This document shows positions 1-8,679 of a stretch of DNA of 64,000 nucleotides, piece after piece. Positions within the stretch are counted from its first letter, which is position 1. Each line of letters opens with the position of its first letter. The stretch is from Collinsella aerofaciens. Lineage in GTDB: Bacteria > Actinomycetota > Coriobacteriia > Coriobacteriales > Coriobacteriaceae. The DNA is taken from assembly GCF_901212495.1 (NCBI RefSeq), contig NZ_CAAKNY010000020.1:33404-97403 (forward strand). Reading direction: 5' to 3'. The notes under the pieces were generated by a model, which made no database searches, was not told the DNA's origin, and worked only from the letters and a program-made list of their open reading frames with translations. Position numbers and translations under genes: made by a program.

Positions 1-14
1 TTGGGGTTGGTGGA

Positions 15-1112
15 CTAACGCTGTGCAGCGTCTTCTAGGAGGGCGTCCCAGATGGCCAGCGCTGCGGCTGCTTCGGCTACGGGGACGGCGCGCGGGACGA
101 TGCAGGGATCGTGGCGGCCGTGGACCGAGAGCTCGGCATTTTCCATGGCGTCCATGTCCACCGTCTGCTGCTCTCGGCCGATGGAGGGCGTGGGCTTTAC
201 AGCCATGCGCCACATGACGGGTGCCCCGGTCGAAATGCCGCCCAGGATGCCACCGGCATTATTGGACTCGACCTCGATCTTGCCGGTATCGGTGTCGATG
301 CGATACGGATCGTTGTTCTCGCTGCCGCGCATGGCGGCGACGGCAAAGCCCATGCCAAACTCCACGCCCTTCACGGCGGGAATCCCAAACGCGATCTGCG
401 CGATGCGGCTCTCGATGCCGTCGAACATGGGGTCGCCGATGCCCACGGGCAGGCCGTAGATACCGCACTCCACGATGCCGCCGATGCTGTCGAGCTCGTC
501 GCGCGCGGCCAGAATCTCCTCGCGCATGCGACCGGCTGCAGCGGCGTCAATACACGGCAGGTCGTTCTCGAGAATCGCCTTGCGGTCGGCCTCGCGATAG
601 ACCATGTCGTCCATGGGCAAGTCGGAGATGCCGCCGATCTGCGCCACGTGCGCCATGACTTGAATGCCACGGGCCTCAAGCGCCTGCAGCGCGATGCCGC
701 CGGCGATGCACAGGGGCGCCGTCAGGCGGCCGGAGAAGTGTCCGCCGCCGGCGACGTCGTGCATGTTGTGGTACTTCACTCGTGCCGGGAAATCCGCATG
801 GCCCGGGCGGGGTTTGCGGCGCAGCTCGGAGTAGTCCTTGGAGCGCGTGTTGGTGTTCTCGATGATCGCGGCGATAGGCGCACCCGTGGTGTGTCCATCA
901 ACTATGCCGGCGATAATGTGGGCGGCGTCGGCCTCGCGGCGCTTGGTCGCGGTCTCGTCACGGCCGGGGGCACGACGGTCGAGGAAGGCCTGCAGCTGCT
1001 CCTGGTCAACGGCGATACCTGCCGGAATGCCATCGAGCGAGCAGCCGATGGCGGGGGAGTGCGACTGGCCGAAGATGCTTACGTGCAAGACGTTGCCAAA
1101 GGTCGAGGACAT
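15..1112 (-). CDS. aroC: Chorismate synthase
   Basis: Catalyses the last shikimate step, 5-enolpyruvylshikimate-3-phosphate to chorismate, in the cytoplasm with reduced FMN. The 365-residue product has the normal family length. It shows the N-terminal GQSHSPAIG stretch (around residue 15; the more common form is GESHG), RPGHADF, the GGHFSGR flavin/phosphate region, and a C-terminal RHDPCIVPRAVPV signature. It is the last visible gene of a five-gene minus-strand aromatic operon and starts 1 nt after the aroA stop, so it is probably translationally coupled. The stop lies 15 bases from the window edge, so any operon terminator is outside the window. Family assignment is secure. Confidence 0.97.
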   Translation of the reverse strand: MSSTFGNVLHVSIFGQSHSPAIGCSLDGIPAGIAVDQEQLQAFLDRRAPGRDETATKRREADAAHIIAGIVDGHTTGAPIAAIIENTNTRSKDYSELRRKPRPGHADFPARVKYHNMHDVAGGGHFSGRLTAPLCIAGGIALQALEARGIQVMAHVAQIGGISDLPMDDMVYREADRKAILENDLPCIDAAAAGRMREEILAARDELDSIGGIVECGIYGLPVGIGDPMFDGIESRIAQIAFGIPAVKGVEFGMGFAVAAMRGSENNDPYRIDTDTGKIEVESNNAGGILGGISTGAPVMWRMAVKPTPSIGREQQTVDMDAMENAELSVHGRHDPCIVPRAVPVAEAAAALAIWDALLEDAAQR

Positions 1113-1113
1113 G

Positions 1114-2433
1114 CTATTCCTCCTCGAGCGTGACCTTGCCGCCCAACAGGCGGTAGTGGTCGAAGAAATCGGGATAGGACTTGTTGACGGCCTCGGCGCC
1201 GTGGATCACGACCTCGCCGGTGGCGCGGCTTGCGGCGATGGCGGCCATCATGGCGATGCGGTGGTCGTTGTGCGAATCGACCTCGCCGCCGGTAAAGGCA
1301 TCGACACCCTTGATGATGAGGTCGTCGCCGGCAATGCGCACCTGCGCGCCCAGGGCGCTAAGCTCGCGGGTGGTGGTGACCAGGCGGTCGGATTCCTTGA
1401 TGCGCAGGCGCGCGCAGTCACGGATGAACGTGCGGCCTTGTGCCAGCGAGGCAACGGCCGAGATAACGGGCACCAGGTCGGGGATATCGTGGGCGCTCAT
1501 CTCAAAGCCAGCGAGCTTGTCGGACTGCACGGTGGCGGCGTTGGTGGAGCGCACGATGCGGGCGCCAAAGCGCGAAAGCGCGGCGAGCACGTTGCGGTCG
1601 CCCTGCGCGGAGCTCAGCGACACGCCCTCCACGGTGATGGGGTCGGTGCCGATGGCGCCGGCGCACAGCCAAAAGGCGGCGTTGGACCAGTCGCCCTCGA
1701 CGATTGCGCTGCCGGGCGTGCGGTACGAGCCGCTGTTCACGCGGAAGTTCGTGACCTCGGGCTGGCCGTCCTTGGCCGGAATACGCTCGACGTTGACCTC
1801 GATGCCGAAGGCCTTCATGGCCTGGATCGTCAGGTTGATGTAGGGGCGGCTCTCGATGAGGCCGGTTACCTGCACGCAGGAGGGCTGGGCCAGCAGCGGG
1901 GCTGCCAGCAGCAGGCCGGAGATATACTGCGAGCTCACGTTGCCCGGGAGCACAAAGGTGCCCGGGCGCATGCGGCCGCTCGTCTTGAGCGGAAAACCGC
2001 CCAGCCCCTGCAGGTCGCAACCGGCGGCAATGATCTCGTCCGAGAGTGGGGAGAGCGGGCGGGCGCCCAGGCGGCCCTGGCCCACGAAGGTGGCCTCCGC
2101 GCCCAGCGCGCAGGCGACAGGCAGCATAAAGCGCAGCGTGGAGCCGCTCTCACCGCAGTCGAGCGTGCCGCCGGCAAGGGCCTTGAGCAGGCCAAATTCA
2201 ACGCTCTTCATGGTGGGGTGGACCTGGAAGCCGTCCTCGACGATCTCGATGCGGGCGCCGAGCGCCGTGAGGCAGCGCACCGTGGCCTCGATATCGGCGC
2301 AGGTGGTATTGCAGGCGACGTGCGTCTCGCCGTTGGCAAGCGCGGCGCAGATGATGAGGCGATGCGCCATCGATTTGGACGCGATGGCGGGAACAGTGCC
2401 CTTGAGCGGGGAGGGGGTGATGCGGGCTAACAT
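1114..2433 (-). CDS. aroA: 3-phosphoshikimate 1-carboxyvinyltransferase (EPSP synthase)
   Basis: Joins PEP and shikimate-3-phosphate to give EPSP, the substrate of the adjacent AroC. The 439-residue protein has the two-lobed EPSP synthase signatures: SKSMAHRLIICAALA near residue 19, LDCGESGSTLRFMLP near 92, VSSQYISGLLLAAPLL mid-protein, KESDRL and DHRIAMMAAIAAS in the C-terminal half. The PEP/glyphosate loop reads ESGSTLRF rather than the E. coli NAGTAMRP, the form I associate with clostridial-type anaerobes; glyphosate sensitivity cannot be read from sequence alone. Its start overlaps the aroB stop by 7 nt, indicating translational coupling. Confidence 0.97.
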   Translation of the reverse strand: MLARITPSPLKGTVPAIASKSMAHRLIICAALANGETHVACNTTCADIEATVRCLTALGARIEIVEDGFQVHPTMKSVEFGLLKALAGGTLDCGESGSTLRFMLPVACALGAEATFVGQGRLGARPLSPLSDEIIAAGCDLQGLGGFPLKTSGRMRPGTFVLPGNVSSQYISGLLLAAPLLAQPSCVQVTGLIESRPYINLTIQAMKAFGIEVNVERIPAKDGQPEVTNFRVNSGSYRTPGSAIVEGDWSNAAFWLCAGAIGTDPITVEGVSLSSAQGDRNVLAALSRFGARIVRSTNAATVQSDKLAGFEMSAHDIPDLVPVISAVASLAQGRTFIRDCARLRIKESDRLVTTTRELSALGAQVRIAGDDLIIKGVDAFTGGEVDSHNDHRIAMMAAIAASRATGEVVIHGAEAVNKSYPDFFDHYRLLGGKVTLEEE

Positions 2434-3533
2434 GCGGATGCGTCTCTCTTCTGGCCGAGGCCCTCGGCAATTAAATCGTGGAAGGTGGAAAGCGGCGTGC
2501 GGTCGATGCTGCAGCGGCCAATGCCGTGCGGAATTACCAGGTCGATGGTGTCGCCCGCGCGCTTTTTGTCGTGGAGTGCCTCGGCAAAGACGGCATCGGC
2601 ATCTAGGTCACAGCGGGTCTTGAGGCCATGGCGGGCGCAAAGCTCCTCAATACGACCGGGCAGTGCAGCATCGCAGATGCCATGCAGGGCTGCGGCACGC
2701 GTGATGATGCGCATGCCAATCGACACGCAGTTGCCGTGGCCGAGCTCATAGTGCTCGCAGGCCTCGACGGCGTGCCCGGCGCTGTGGCCAAAGTTGAGGA
2801 GCTTGCGCTGATTGGTTTCGCGCTCGTCGGCAACGACCACGGCGCGCTTGATGTCGATATTGCGGGCGATGATGAGCGCCACACGGGCCACGTCGCGGTT
2901 GAGCAGCTCAAGCGTGAGCGGGGTCTTCTCCAGCTCGGCGAAGAGCTCGGGGTCGGCGATCACGGCGTGCTTGACGACCTCGCCGCAGCCGTCGGCGAAC
3001 TGCTCGGGCGTGAGGGTGGCCAGGCATCCCACGTCGGCGATGACAACACTTGGTTGCCAAAAGGCGCCGGCCAGGTTCTTGCCGGCTGCCAGGTCGATGG
3101 CCGTCTTGCCGCCGACCGACGAATCCACCATGGCGAGCAGGCTTGTGGGAATCTGCACAAACTTGCAGCCGCGCATGTAGGTGGCGGCAACAAAGCCCGC
3201 CACGTCGCCCACGACGCCGCCGCCGAGCGCCACGATCACGTCGGAGCGCGAAAGCTCGTGCTCGGCCACAAACTCCAAGATGGCAACGTAGGTCTCGGCA
3301 CGCTTATGGGCCTCGCCGGCCTCGAAGGTGCAGATGCTCACCTCGTAGCCTGCGGATTCGAGGCTCTGCTTAACGGGCATCTGATAGAGGGGGCCTACGT
3401 TGGTGTCCGTTACGATGACGGCGCGGGCGCCGCCGGCGGTGGCGCGTACGAGTGGACCTGCCTGCTCCAGCAAAAACGTGCCCACATGCACCTGGTAGGG
3501 GCGTGCGGTGTCGATATCGATGGTAATCGCCAT
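2427..3533 (-). CDS. aroB: 3-dehydroquinate synthase
   Basis: Converts DAHP to 3-dehydroquinate using NAD and a divalent metal. The 368-residue product carries the nucleotide-binding segment GGGVVGDVAGFVAATYMRG, the substrate/NAD loop PTSLLAMVDSSVGGKTAID, GEVVKHA with a metal-ligand Glu, and the metal-binding LNFGHSAGHAVE. An SD-like GAAAGGA sits about 10 nt before the ATG. It lies between tyrA (36 nt upstream) and aroA (7 nt overlap). No shikimate kinase gene is fused or adjacent, although aroK often neighbours aroB, so aroD, aroE and aroK must be elsewhere. Confidence 0.97.
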   Translation of the reverse strand: MAITIDIDTARPYQVHVGTFLLEQAGPLVRATAGGARAVIVTDTNVGPLYQMPVKQSLESAGYEVSICTFEAGEAHKRAETYVAILEFVAEHELSRSDVIVALGGGVVGDVAGFVAATYMRGCKFVQIPTSLLAMVDSSVGGKTAIDLAAGKNLAGAFWQPSVVIADVGCLATLTPEQFADGCGEVVKHAVIADPELFAELEKTPLTLELLNRDVARVALIIARNIDIKRAVVVADERETNQRKLLNFGHSAGHAVEACEHYELGHGNCVSIGMRIITRAAALHGICDAALPGRIEELCARHGLKTRCDLDADAVFAEALHDKKRAGDTIDLVIPHGIGRCSIDRTPLSTFHDLIAEGLGQKRDASAC

Positions 3534-3569
3534 AAGCTTCGGTCCTTTCGACCTGGCGTGATGGGTGGT

Positions 3570-4484
3570 CTAGTGGGAGGCCTCGTCGTCGAGCGCGCGC
3601 TTGATGCGGTCGCCCTCGGCAAGGAGATTCTCCAGATAGCGCTGGTCGCGGTCCTTAAGGGCACGGCTGTAGGCGGCGAGCGAGTCGATCAGATGGTCGA
3701 TCTCGAAGGCGAGCGCATCGGCGTCGTCGATCATGAGCTCAGACCACATCTGCGGATTGAGGTGCGCCACGCGGGTGAGGTCTCGGTAGCTGCCGGCCGA
3801 AAAGCCGTGGTGGACCTGAGCGGTCGGGCTCTTAACGTAGGCGTTGGAGACGACGTGCGCGAGCTGGCTCGTAAAGGCGATGACGCAGTCGTGCTCGGCG
3901 GCACTCGTTACGCTGAACTTGCCAAAGCCCAGGGGACGTACCATCTCGCGCACCTGGCCCAAAAGCTCCAGCTTAAGTGCGTCGTCCACCGCGGGCGGTA
4001 CAAGCACGAGCGGTGCGCCCTGGAACAGGTCGGCGCGGGAATGTGCGTAGCCCGAGAACTGCGTGCCCGCCATGGGGTGCGCGCCCACAAAGTAAAAACC
4101 GTGCTCGCGGGCAAGCTCAAAGGCGCGCTCGCACACGATAGCCTTGACGCCCACGGTGTCGATCACCACGGGGCCCATGATGGCCTCGGTATCGGTGGCG
4201 TCGGCGAGTGCCTGGGCGTGCGCCTCGAGCCATTCGATGCAGGCCTCTGGGTAGCATGCCAGCACGATGATGTCGCATTCGCCGAGCGTCTCGTCGTTGA
4301 GCTCGCCGGCAACGGTGCCCATGCTGGCGGCCGTCATGACGTCGTCATCGGGGTCCCAGGCCAGCACGCGGACGCCCGCCTGCGCATAGCCGCGGGCAAA
4401 GCTGCCGCCGATGAGGCCCAGGCCCACGATGCCGGCGCACTTGGGGCCACCTTGGTTAACGCGTGCGTTTCTCACCGTACCCAT
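3570..4484 (-). CDS. tyrA: Prephenate dehydrogenase
   Basis: NAD(P)-dependent oxidative decarboxylation of prephenate for tyrosine synthesis. The 304-residue protein has an N-terminal Rossmann motif GLGLIGGSFARG near residue 22, DTVGVK near residue 109, and the catalytic GAHPMAGTQFSG containing the family His. The all-helical C-terminal dimerisation region follows. There is no fused chorismate mutase and no C-terminal ACT domain, so feedback control is more likely at the DAHP synthase. The CAGGAGT SD overlaps the stop codon of the upstream DAHP synthase gene (3-nt gap). Arogenate specificity cannot be excluded from sequence. Confidence 0.92.
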   Translation of the reverse strand: MGTVRNARVNQGGPKCAGIVGLGLIGGSFARGYAQAGVRVLAWDPDDDVMTAASMGTVAGELNDETLGECDIIVLACYPEACIEWLEAHAQALADATDTEAIMGPVVIDTVGVKAIVCERAFELAREHGFYFVGAHPMAGTQFSGYAHSRADLFQGAPLVLVPPAVDDALKLELLGQVREMVRPLGFGKFSVTSAAEHDCVIAFTSQLAHVVSNAYVKSPTAQVHHGFSAGSYRDLTRVAHLNPQMWSELMIDDADALAFEIDHLIDSLAAYSRALKDRDQRYLENLLAEGDRIKRALDDEASH

Positions 4485-4487
4485 GGG

Positions 4488-5513
4488 CTACTCCTGAACG
4501 GTCTCTTGGCAGACGACCTCGCGGATGGCGCGGATGCGGCGCATGGTGTCGTCGAACTGGTCGGGGGTGAGGGCCTGAGCACCGTCGGACCAAGCGTGGC
4601 TCGGGTCGTCGTGGACCTCGATCTCCAGACCGTTGGCTCCGCAGGCGGTCGCGGCGAGCGCCATGGGCTCAACATAGCGCGTGTAACCGGTGGCGTGGCT
4701 GGGGTCGGCGACGACAGGCAGGTGCGACAGGTGGTGCAGCACCGGCACGGCGTTGAGGTCGAAGGTGTTGCGGGTGCGGGTCTCGAAGGTGCGGATGCCG
4801 CGCTCGCACAGGATGACGTTGTCGTTGCCCTCGCTCATGATGTACTCGGCCGCCATAAGCAGTTCGTCGACGGTGCCGGACATGCCGCGCTTGAGCAGGA
4901 TCGGGGTCTGCGTCTTGCCGACCTCCTTGAGCAGCGGGAAGTTCTGGGCGTTCCGAGCGCCAATCTGCATGACGTCGATCTTCTTGTCGAGGAAGACCTG
5001 CACGTCGCGCGGGTCCATGATCTCGGTGACGATCGGCATGTGGAGCTCGGCGGATGCCTCGCACAGCAGGTCCAGGCCGGCGGGGCCCATGCCCTGGTAG
5101 GCGTACGGGGAGGTGCGGGGCTTGTAGGCGCCGCCGCGCAGCATCGTGGCGCCGGCGGCTTTCACGCGGCGGGCGATGCGGATGAGGTTCTCGCCCTCGA
5201 CGGAGCACGGGCCGGCGATGACCTGGAACTGGTCGCCGCCGATCTTGACGCCGTGGCCGCAGTCGATGACGGAGTCCTCGGGGTGGAACTTGCGGTTGGC
5301 GCGCTTGAACGGCTCGGAGACGCGCTGCACGCGCTCGACGACGTCCATGGACTCGAGCAGGAACGGGTCGATCTTGGTCGTATCGCCCACCAGGCCGATG
5401 ATGGTCTCGTTCTCGCCGCGCGAGACGTCAGTCTTGAGTCCCTTTTTCTCGATCCAGCTAACAATGTGGCTTACGGCCTCGTCGCTGGCGCTCTGCTTTA
5501 AAATTGCAATCAT
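4488..5513 (-). CDS. aroF: 3-deoxy-7-phosphoheptulonate (DAHP) synthase, type I-beta with N-terminal ferredoxin-like domain
   Basis: Condenses PEP with erythrose-4-phosphate, the first step of the shikimate pathway. From the ATG at 5513 the product is 341 residues, close to the Thermotoga-type enzyme. The first 65 or so residues (MIAILKQSA...) resemble the ferredoxin-like regulatory domain that confers Tyr inhibition in that subfamily. The barrel follows, with VIAGPCSVE, LRGGAYKPRTSPYAYQG, ILLKRGMSGT and DPSHATGY. The reading frame runs 24 codons further upstream, but the SD (GAGGTGAGAGG) lies 6-17 nt before 5513 and the extra residues are not family-like. This is the first gene of the operon, so control of flux into the pathway fits. 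The symbol follows common usage (also aroA/aroG in other systems). Confidence 0.93.
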   Translation of the reverse strand: MIAILKQSASDEAVSHIVSWIEKKGLKTDVSRGENETIIGLVGDTTKIDPFLLESMDVVERVQRVSEPFKRANRKFHPEDSVIDCGHGVKIGGDQFQVIAGPCSVEGENLIRIARRVKAAGATMLRGGAYKPRTSPYAYQGMGPAGLDLLCEASAELHMPIVTEIMDPRDVQVFLDKKIDVMQIGARNAQNFPLLKEVGKTQTPILLKRGMSGTVDELLMAAEYIMSEGNDNVILCERGIRTFETRTRNTFDLNAVPVLHHLSHLPVVADPSHATGYTRYVEPMALAATACGANGLEIEVHDDPSHAWSDGAQALTPDQFDDTMRRIRAIREVVCQETVQE

Positions 5514-5571
5514 GGTGTGCCTCTCACCTCGATGGATGGCCCTTGCAAAAACGGCCCGCATCGCGAGCCGT

Positions 5572-5577
5572 ATTATA
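5572..5577 (-). promoter_or_regulatory. Putative -10 box of the aromatic operon
   Basis: On the minus strand this reads TATAAT, a perfect sigma-70 -10 hexamer about 59 nt upstream of the DAHP synthase ATG. No convincing -35 hexamer lies at the expected spacing, so the call rests on the -10 and its location. No trp-type leader peptide or attenuator is evident between it and the gene. Confidence 0.4.
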
Positions 5578-5675
5578 TGGTGCATGTGAGTTTATACTAT
5601 CTGACTCGCTTTTGCCGTCTAAAGCGCGCCCTCGCGGCGCGTCTCCCGCGTAATTGCAAAGCTTTTTCTATTATT

Positions 5676-5705
5676 TTGTTAGCCCGCGGCGCACTTGGGT
5701 ATAAT
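5676..5705 (+). promoter_or_regulatory. Promoter of tRNA-Arg
   Basis: TTGTTA (5676-5681) and a perfect TATAAT (5700-5705) are separated by 18 bp and end 11 nt before the mature tRNA 5' end. This is the expected arrangement for a tRNA promoter. Confidence 0.7.
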
Positions 5706-5716
5706 GCCTACCGTTC

Positions 5717-5793
5717 GCCCTATTAGCTCAGGGGATTAGAGCGTCTGCCTCCGGAGCAGAAGGCCGTTGGTTCGAATCCAACATGGGGCACCA
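5717..5793 (+). tRNA. tRNA-Arg (anticodon CCG)
   Basis: A full cloverleaf can be folded by eye. The acceptor stem GCCCTAT pairs with ATGGGGC (one G-U). The D-arm stem is GCTC/GAGC, the anticodon stem TCTGC/GCAGA encloses CTCCGGA with anticodon CCG, and the T-arm is GTTGG-TTCGAAT-CCAAC. The discriminator A is at 5790 and CCA is encoded at 5791-5793. It reads the Arg codon CGG. It has its own promoter upstream and a rho-independent terminator 12 nt downstream. Confidence 0.96.
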
Positions 5794-5804
5794 TCGAACG
5801 TAAG

Positions 5805-5840
5805 ACCGTCCGAACCTCGCATGGTCCGGGCGGTTTTCTT
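5805..5840 (+). terminator. Rho-independent terminator after tRNA-Arg
   Basis: ACCGTCCG (5805-5812) pairs with CGGGCGGT (5827-5834) with one G-U wobble, followed by TTTTCTT. It stands between the tRNA and the ATPase gene, which has no obvious promoter of its own. Confidence 0.75.
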
Positions 5841-5868
5841 ATACCGACGCGACGTGATGGGACGTGGT

Positions 5869-8592
5869 ATGGCAGCAACGGATATCGAGCGCGGACTCTC
5901 GACCGCCGAGGTCGAGGAGCGCATCGCCGCCGGTAAGATCAACCGCAACATGGAGCTCAAGACCAAGTCGGTCCGCGAGCTCATCATCGAGAACCTCTGC
6001 ACGCTGTTTAACTTGATCAACGTGGTCTTGGCGATTTTAGTGTTGCTGACCGGTTCGTTTAAGAACCTGACGTTCCTGTTCGTGGTGTTCTTGAACACGG
6101 CAATTGGTGTCATCCAGTCCATGCGTTCCAAGCGGATGGTCGACAAGCTTACGCTGCTCACCTCTAAGAAGGCCATCGCGGTGCGCGACGGCGCCGAGGT
6201 GGAGCTCGACCTGGACCAGATCGTGCTCGACGACATCATTCGCCTGGGGCGCGGCGACCAGATTCCCGCCGACGCCGTGGTGGTGTCGGGCGAGGCGCTC
6301 GTCAACGAGAGCCTGCTGACGGGCGAGAGCGACCTCATTAAGAAACAACCGGGCTCCGAGCTCATGAGCGGTAGCTTTATCGATTCGGGCCTGCTGCGCG
6401 CCCGCGTGATCCATGTCGGCGCCGATAACTACGTGGCAAAGATCAACAACGAGGCCAAGTACGTCAAAAAGGTCAATTCCGAGATCATGAACGCGCTGAA
6501 CGCCATCGTGCGGTTCGCGAGCATTATCATGATTCCGCTTGGTCTGGCGCTCTTTTCCTCGAGTGTGACCGAGCTGTGGGATGCCGCGGGATCCCCGGGC
6601 GATAGCGCGCTTTCCTGGAGCTTCTCCGAGCTGCTGGCGGGTCGTGTGCCTTCTTCGGCGCTGCTGTCCACGGTGGGTGCCCTGCTGGGCATGATTCCGC
6701 AGGGCCTGGTGCTGCTGACTTCGTCGGTGCTCGCGATTGCCACGGTGCGCCTGGCGCGTCGCAAGGTGCTGGCACAGCAGCTCTACTGCATCGAGACGCT
6801 CGCGCGCGTCGACGTGCTGTGCCTGGACAAGACGGGCACCATTACCTCGGGCCGTATGGAGGTCGAGGGCACCTACCCGCTGCCTGTTGAGGGTGTTGGC
6901 TTTGGCGCGGACGCGGACGAGGCAGCTGTTCCCGTCGAGACCACGGTGCTCGACTTCGCGCTCTCCAACGTGGCGCGTGCGACCTCGGCAGATGCCAACG
7001 AGACCTGCCAGGCGCTGCTTAACTATTACGCCGATCGTCCGGTCGAGGTGTCCGAGCCGCTGTCGGTCATTCCGTTCTCGTCGTCCAAAAAGTGGAGCGG
7101 CGCGTCGTTTGCGCAGGGCTCCTATGTGATGGGCGCCGCGCAGTTTGTGCTCTCTGATCGCGCATTTGCGCAGGTCGAGAATCGTGTGGCCGAGCTCGCC
7201 GATACCTGCCGTGTGCTCGTGGTGGCGCGCGTGGACGGCTTTACGCCCGACGGCGATATGGTGGGCGAGGCCGAGCCCGTGGGCTTTGTGACCATCCGTG
7301 ACGAGATCCGTACCTCGGCGGCCGAGACCATCGGCTACTTTAACGAGCAGGGCGTGACCCTCAACGTGATCAGCGGCGACGACCCGCGTACGGTGTCGTC
7401 GATCGCGCGCGTGGTGGGCGTGCCGGGCGCCGACGCTTACGTGGACGCCACGACCCTCGATACGCCTGCCAAGCTCGATGCGGCGGTGGACCGCTATCAC
7501 GTCTTTGGGCGTGTGACGCCGCAGCAGAAGCGCGAGCTCGTACAGGCGCTCAAACGCCGCGGGCACACCGTGGCCATGACGGGCGACGGCGTCAACGACG
7601 TGCTGGCGCTCAAGGAGGCCGACTGCTCCGTGGCGATGGCCGCCGGCTCCGATGCCGCGCGCAATGTGGCCGAGATCGTGCTCGTCGATAACGACTTTGC
7701 CTCGATGCCCGCTGTGGTGGCAGAGGGCCGTCGTTCTATCAATAACCTGCAGCGCTCTGCCGCGCTCTTTCTGACCAAGACGCTCTTCTCGATGGGCCTG
7801 GCGGCGCTGTGCATCGCGCTGCCGCCGTATCCCTTCGAGCCCATTCAGATGACGCTCATCAACTTCTTCTGCATCGGCGCGCCGGGCTTTGTGCTGGGCC
7901 TGGAGCCCAACAACGCCCGCGTGAAGGGGTCGTTCTTGACCAACGTGCTTAAGCGTGCGCTGCCGGCGTCGATTGCGGTCATTTTGGCCGCGGCGCTCGA
8001 TATCTTTGTGGCGCGCGTATTTGGCTTTAGCCAGCTTACGCTTTCGACCATGTGCCTGCTCACGTCGTGCGCGGCGAGCGTCAGCCTGATCTGGCGCATC
8101 TCGCAGCCGCTCACGCCCTTGCGCGTGGTGCTTTTCGTGTTTGTCATCGCTGGTATTTTGACGGGCGTTATCGGGTTCCCGGGGCTGCTGTCCATCGCCA
8201 ACCTGTCGATGGGTCAGATTGTCATCTTGGCGGTTATCGTCGTCTTTACCTGTGCGGTGTTCTTTAAGCTTGCCACGATGATGGACTCGCTCAAGCCCCG
8301 TCGCCGTCATGCGGCTACCGGTTTTGGCCGTGGCGTGCGCGTTCGCCTGGGTCGCGGCGGCGGCAAGGTGAGCTCGACGGGATCGACCGCCGAGCGTTTT
8401 GCCAAGCGCGTTGCCGCCGATATGGCGCAGCGCCGTGAGGCGCGCACTGTCCGCGAGGCCGAGGCCCGTGCACTCGAGGGCGTGGCCCAGACCCAGCCCA
8501 AGAATAAGAAGAGCGCCGTTGCCAAGCGTTCCCGCGTGACCAAATCGGCCCAGGGCATCAAAGTCTCGATGCCAAGCAAAAAGAAAAAGTAA
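5869..8592 (+). CDS. Cation-translocating P-type ATPase, CtpE-like
   Basis: A membrane ion pump of 907 residues from the chosen ATG. It has the actuator TGES (151-154), the phosphorylated Asp in DKTGT (D320), and the hinge GDGVND (572-577). A pair of N-terminal membrane segments, another pair just before DKTGT, and a C-terminal bundle (about 630-810) match the P-ATPase layout. The segment before DKTGT (PQGLVLLTSSVLA) resembles mycobacterial CtpE, a reported Ca2+ importer, but has PQGL where many relatives have PEGL, so the transported ion is uncertain. The last ~90 residues are a very basic Lys/Arg tail. Start choice is uncertain: ATG at 5869 has a weak GGGA, ATG at 5857 is an alternative, and the frame is open back into the tRNA. 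Confidence 0.88.
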   Translation: MAATDIERGLSTAEVEERIAAGKINRNMELKTKSVRELIIENLCTLFNLINVVLAILVLLTGSFKNLTFLFVVFLNTAIGVIQSMRSKRMVDKLTLLTSKKAIAVRDGAEVELDLDQIVLDDIIRLGRGDQIPADAVVVSGEALVNESLLTGESDLIKKQPGSELMSGSFIDSGLLRARVIHVGADNYVAKINNEAKYVKKVNSEIMNALNAIVRFASIIMIPLGLALFSSSVTELWDAAGSPGDSALSWSFSELLAGRVPSSALLSTVGALLGMIPQGLVLLTSSVLAIATVRLARRKVLAQQLYCIETLARVDVLCLDKTGTITSGRMEVEGTYPLPVEGVGFGADADEAAVPVETTVLDFALSNVARATSADANETCQALLNYYADRPVEVSEPLSVIPFSSSKKWSGASFAQGSYVMGAAQFVLSDRAFAQVENRVAELADTCRVLVVARVDGFTPDGDMVGEAEPVGFVTIRDEIRTSAAETIGYFNEQGVTLNVISGDDPRTVSSIARVVGVPGADAYVDATTLDTPAKLDAAVDRYHVFGRVTPQQKRELVQALKRRGHTVAMTGDGVNDVLALKEADCSVAMAAGSDAARNVAEIVLVDNDFASMPAVVAEGRRSINNLQRSAALFLTKTLFSMGLAALCIALPPYPFEPIQMTLINFFCIGAPGFVLGLEPNNARVKGSFLTNVLKRALPASIAVILAAALDIFVARVFGFSQLTLSTMCLLTSCAASVSLIWRISQPLTPLRVVLFVFVIAGILTGVIGFPGLLSIANLSMGQIVILAVIVVFTCAVFFKLATMMDSLKPRRRHAATGFGRGVRVRLGRGGGKVSSTGSTAERFAKRVAADMAQRREARTVREAEARALEGVAQTQPKNKKSAVAKRSRVTKSAQGIKVSMPSKKKK

Positions 8593-8605
8593 CCACACCT
8601 CACAG

Positions 8606-8640
8606 GGTAGCTAATTTGGGACGGGTCTTTTTTGGCTGCC
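8606..8640 (+). repeat. 35-bp palindromic unit, family B, left copy
   Basis: The unit starts GGTAGCTAA, carries the core TTGGGACGGG and ends TTGGCTGCC, whose bases pair with the start when G-T wobbles are allowed. It forms an inverted pair with 8680-8714; extended arms of 37 bp match at 35 positions. It lies just after the ATPase stop codon. The same core occurs in units near 25.7, 26.6 and 34.6 kb. Confidence 0.8.
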
Positions 8641-8679
8641 CTAGTTGATGACGCGATCGATTTGGCCAATTGGCGGCAG

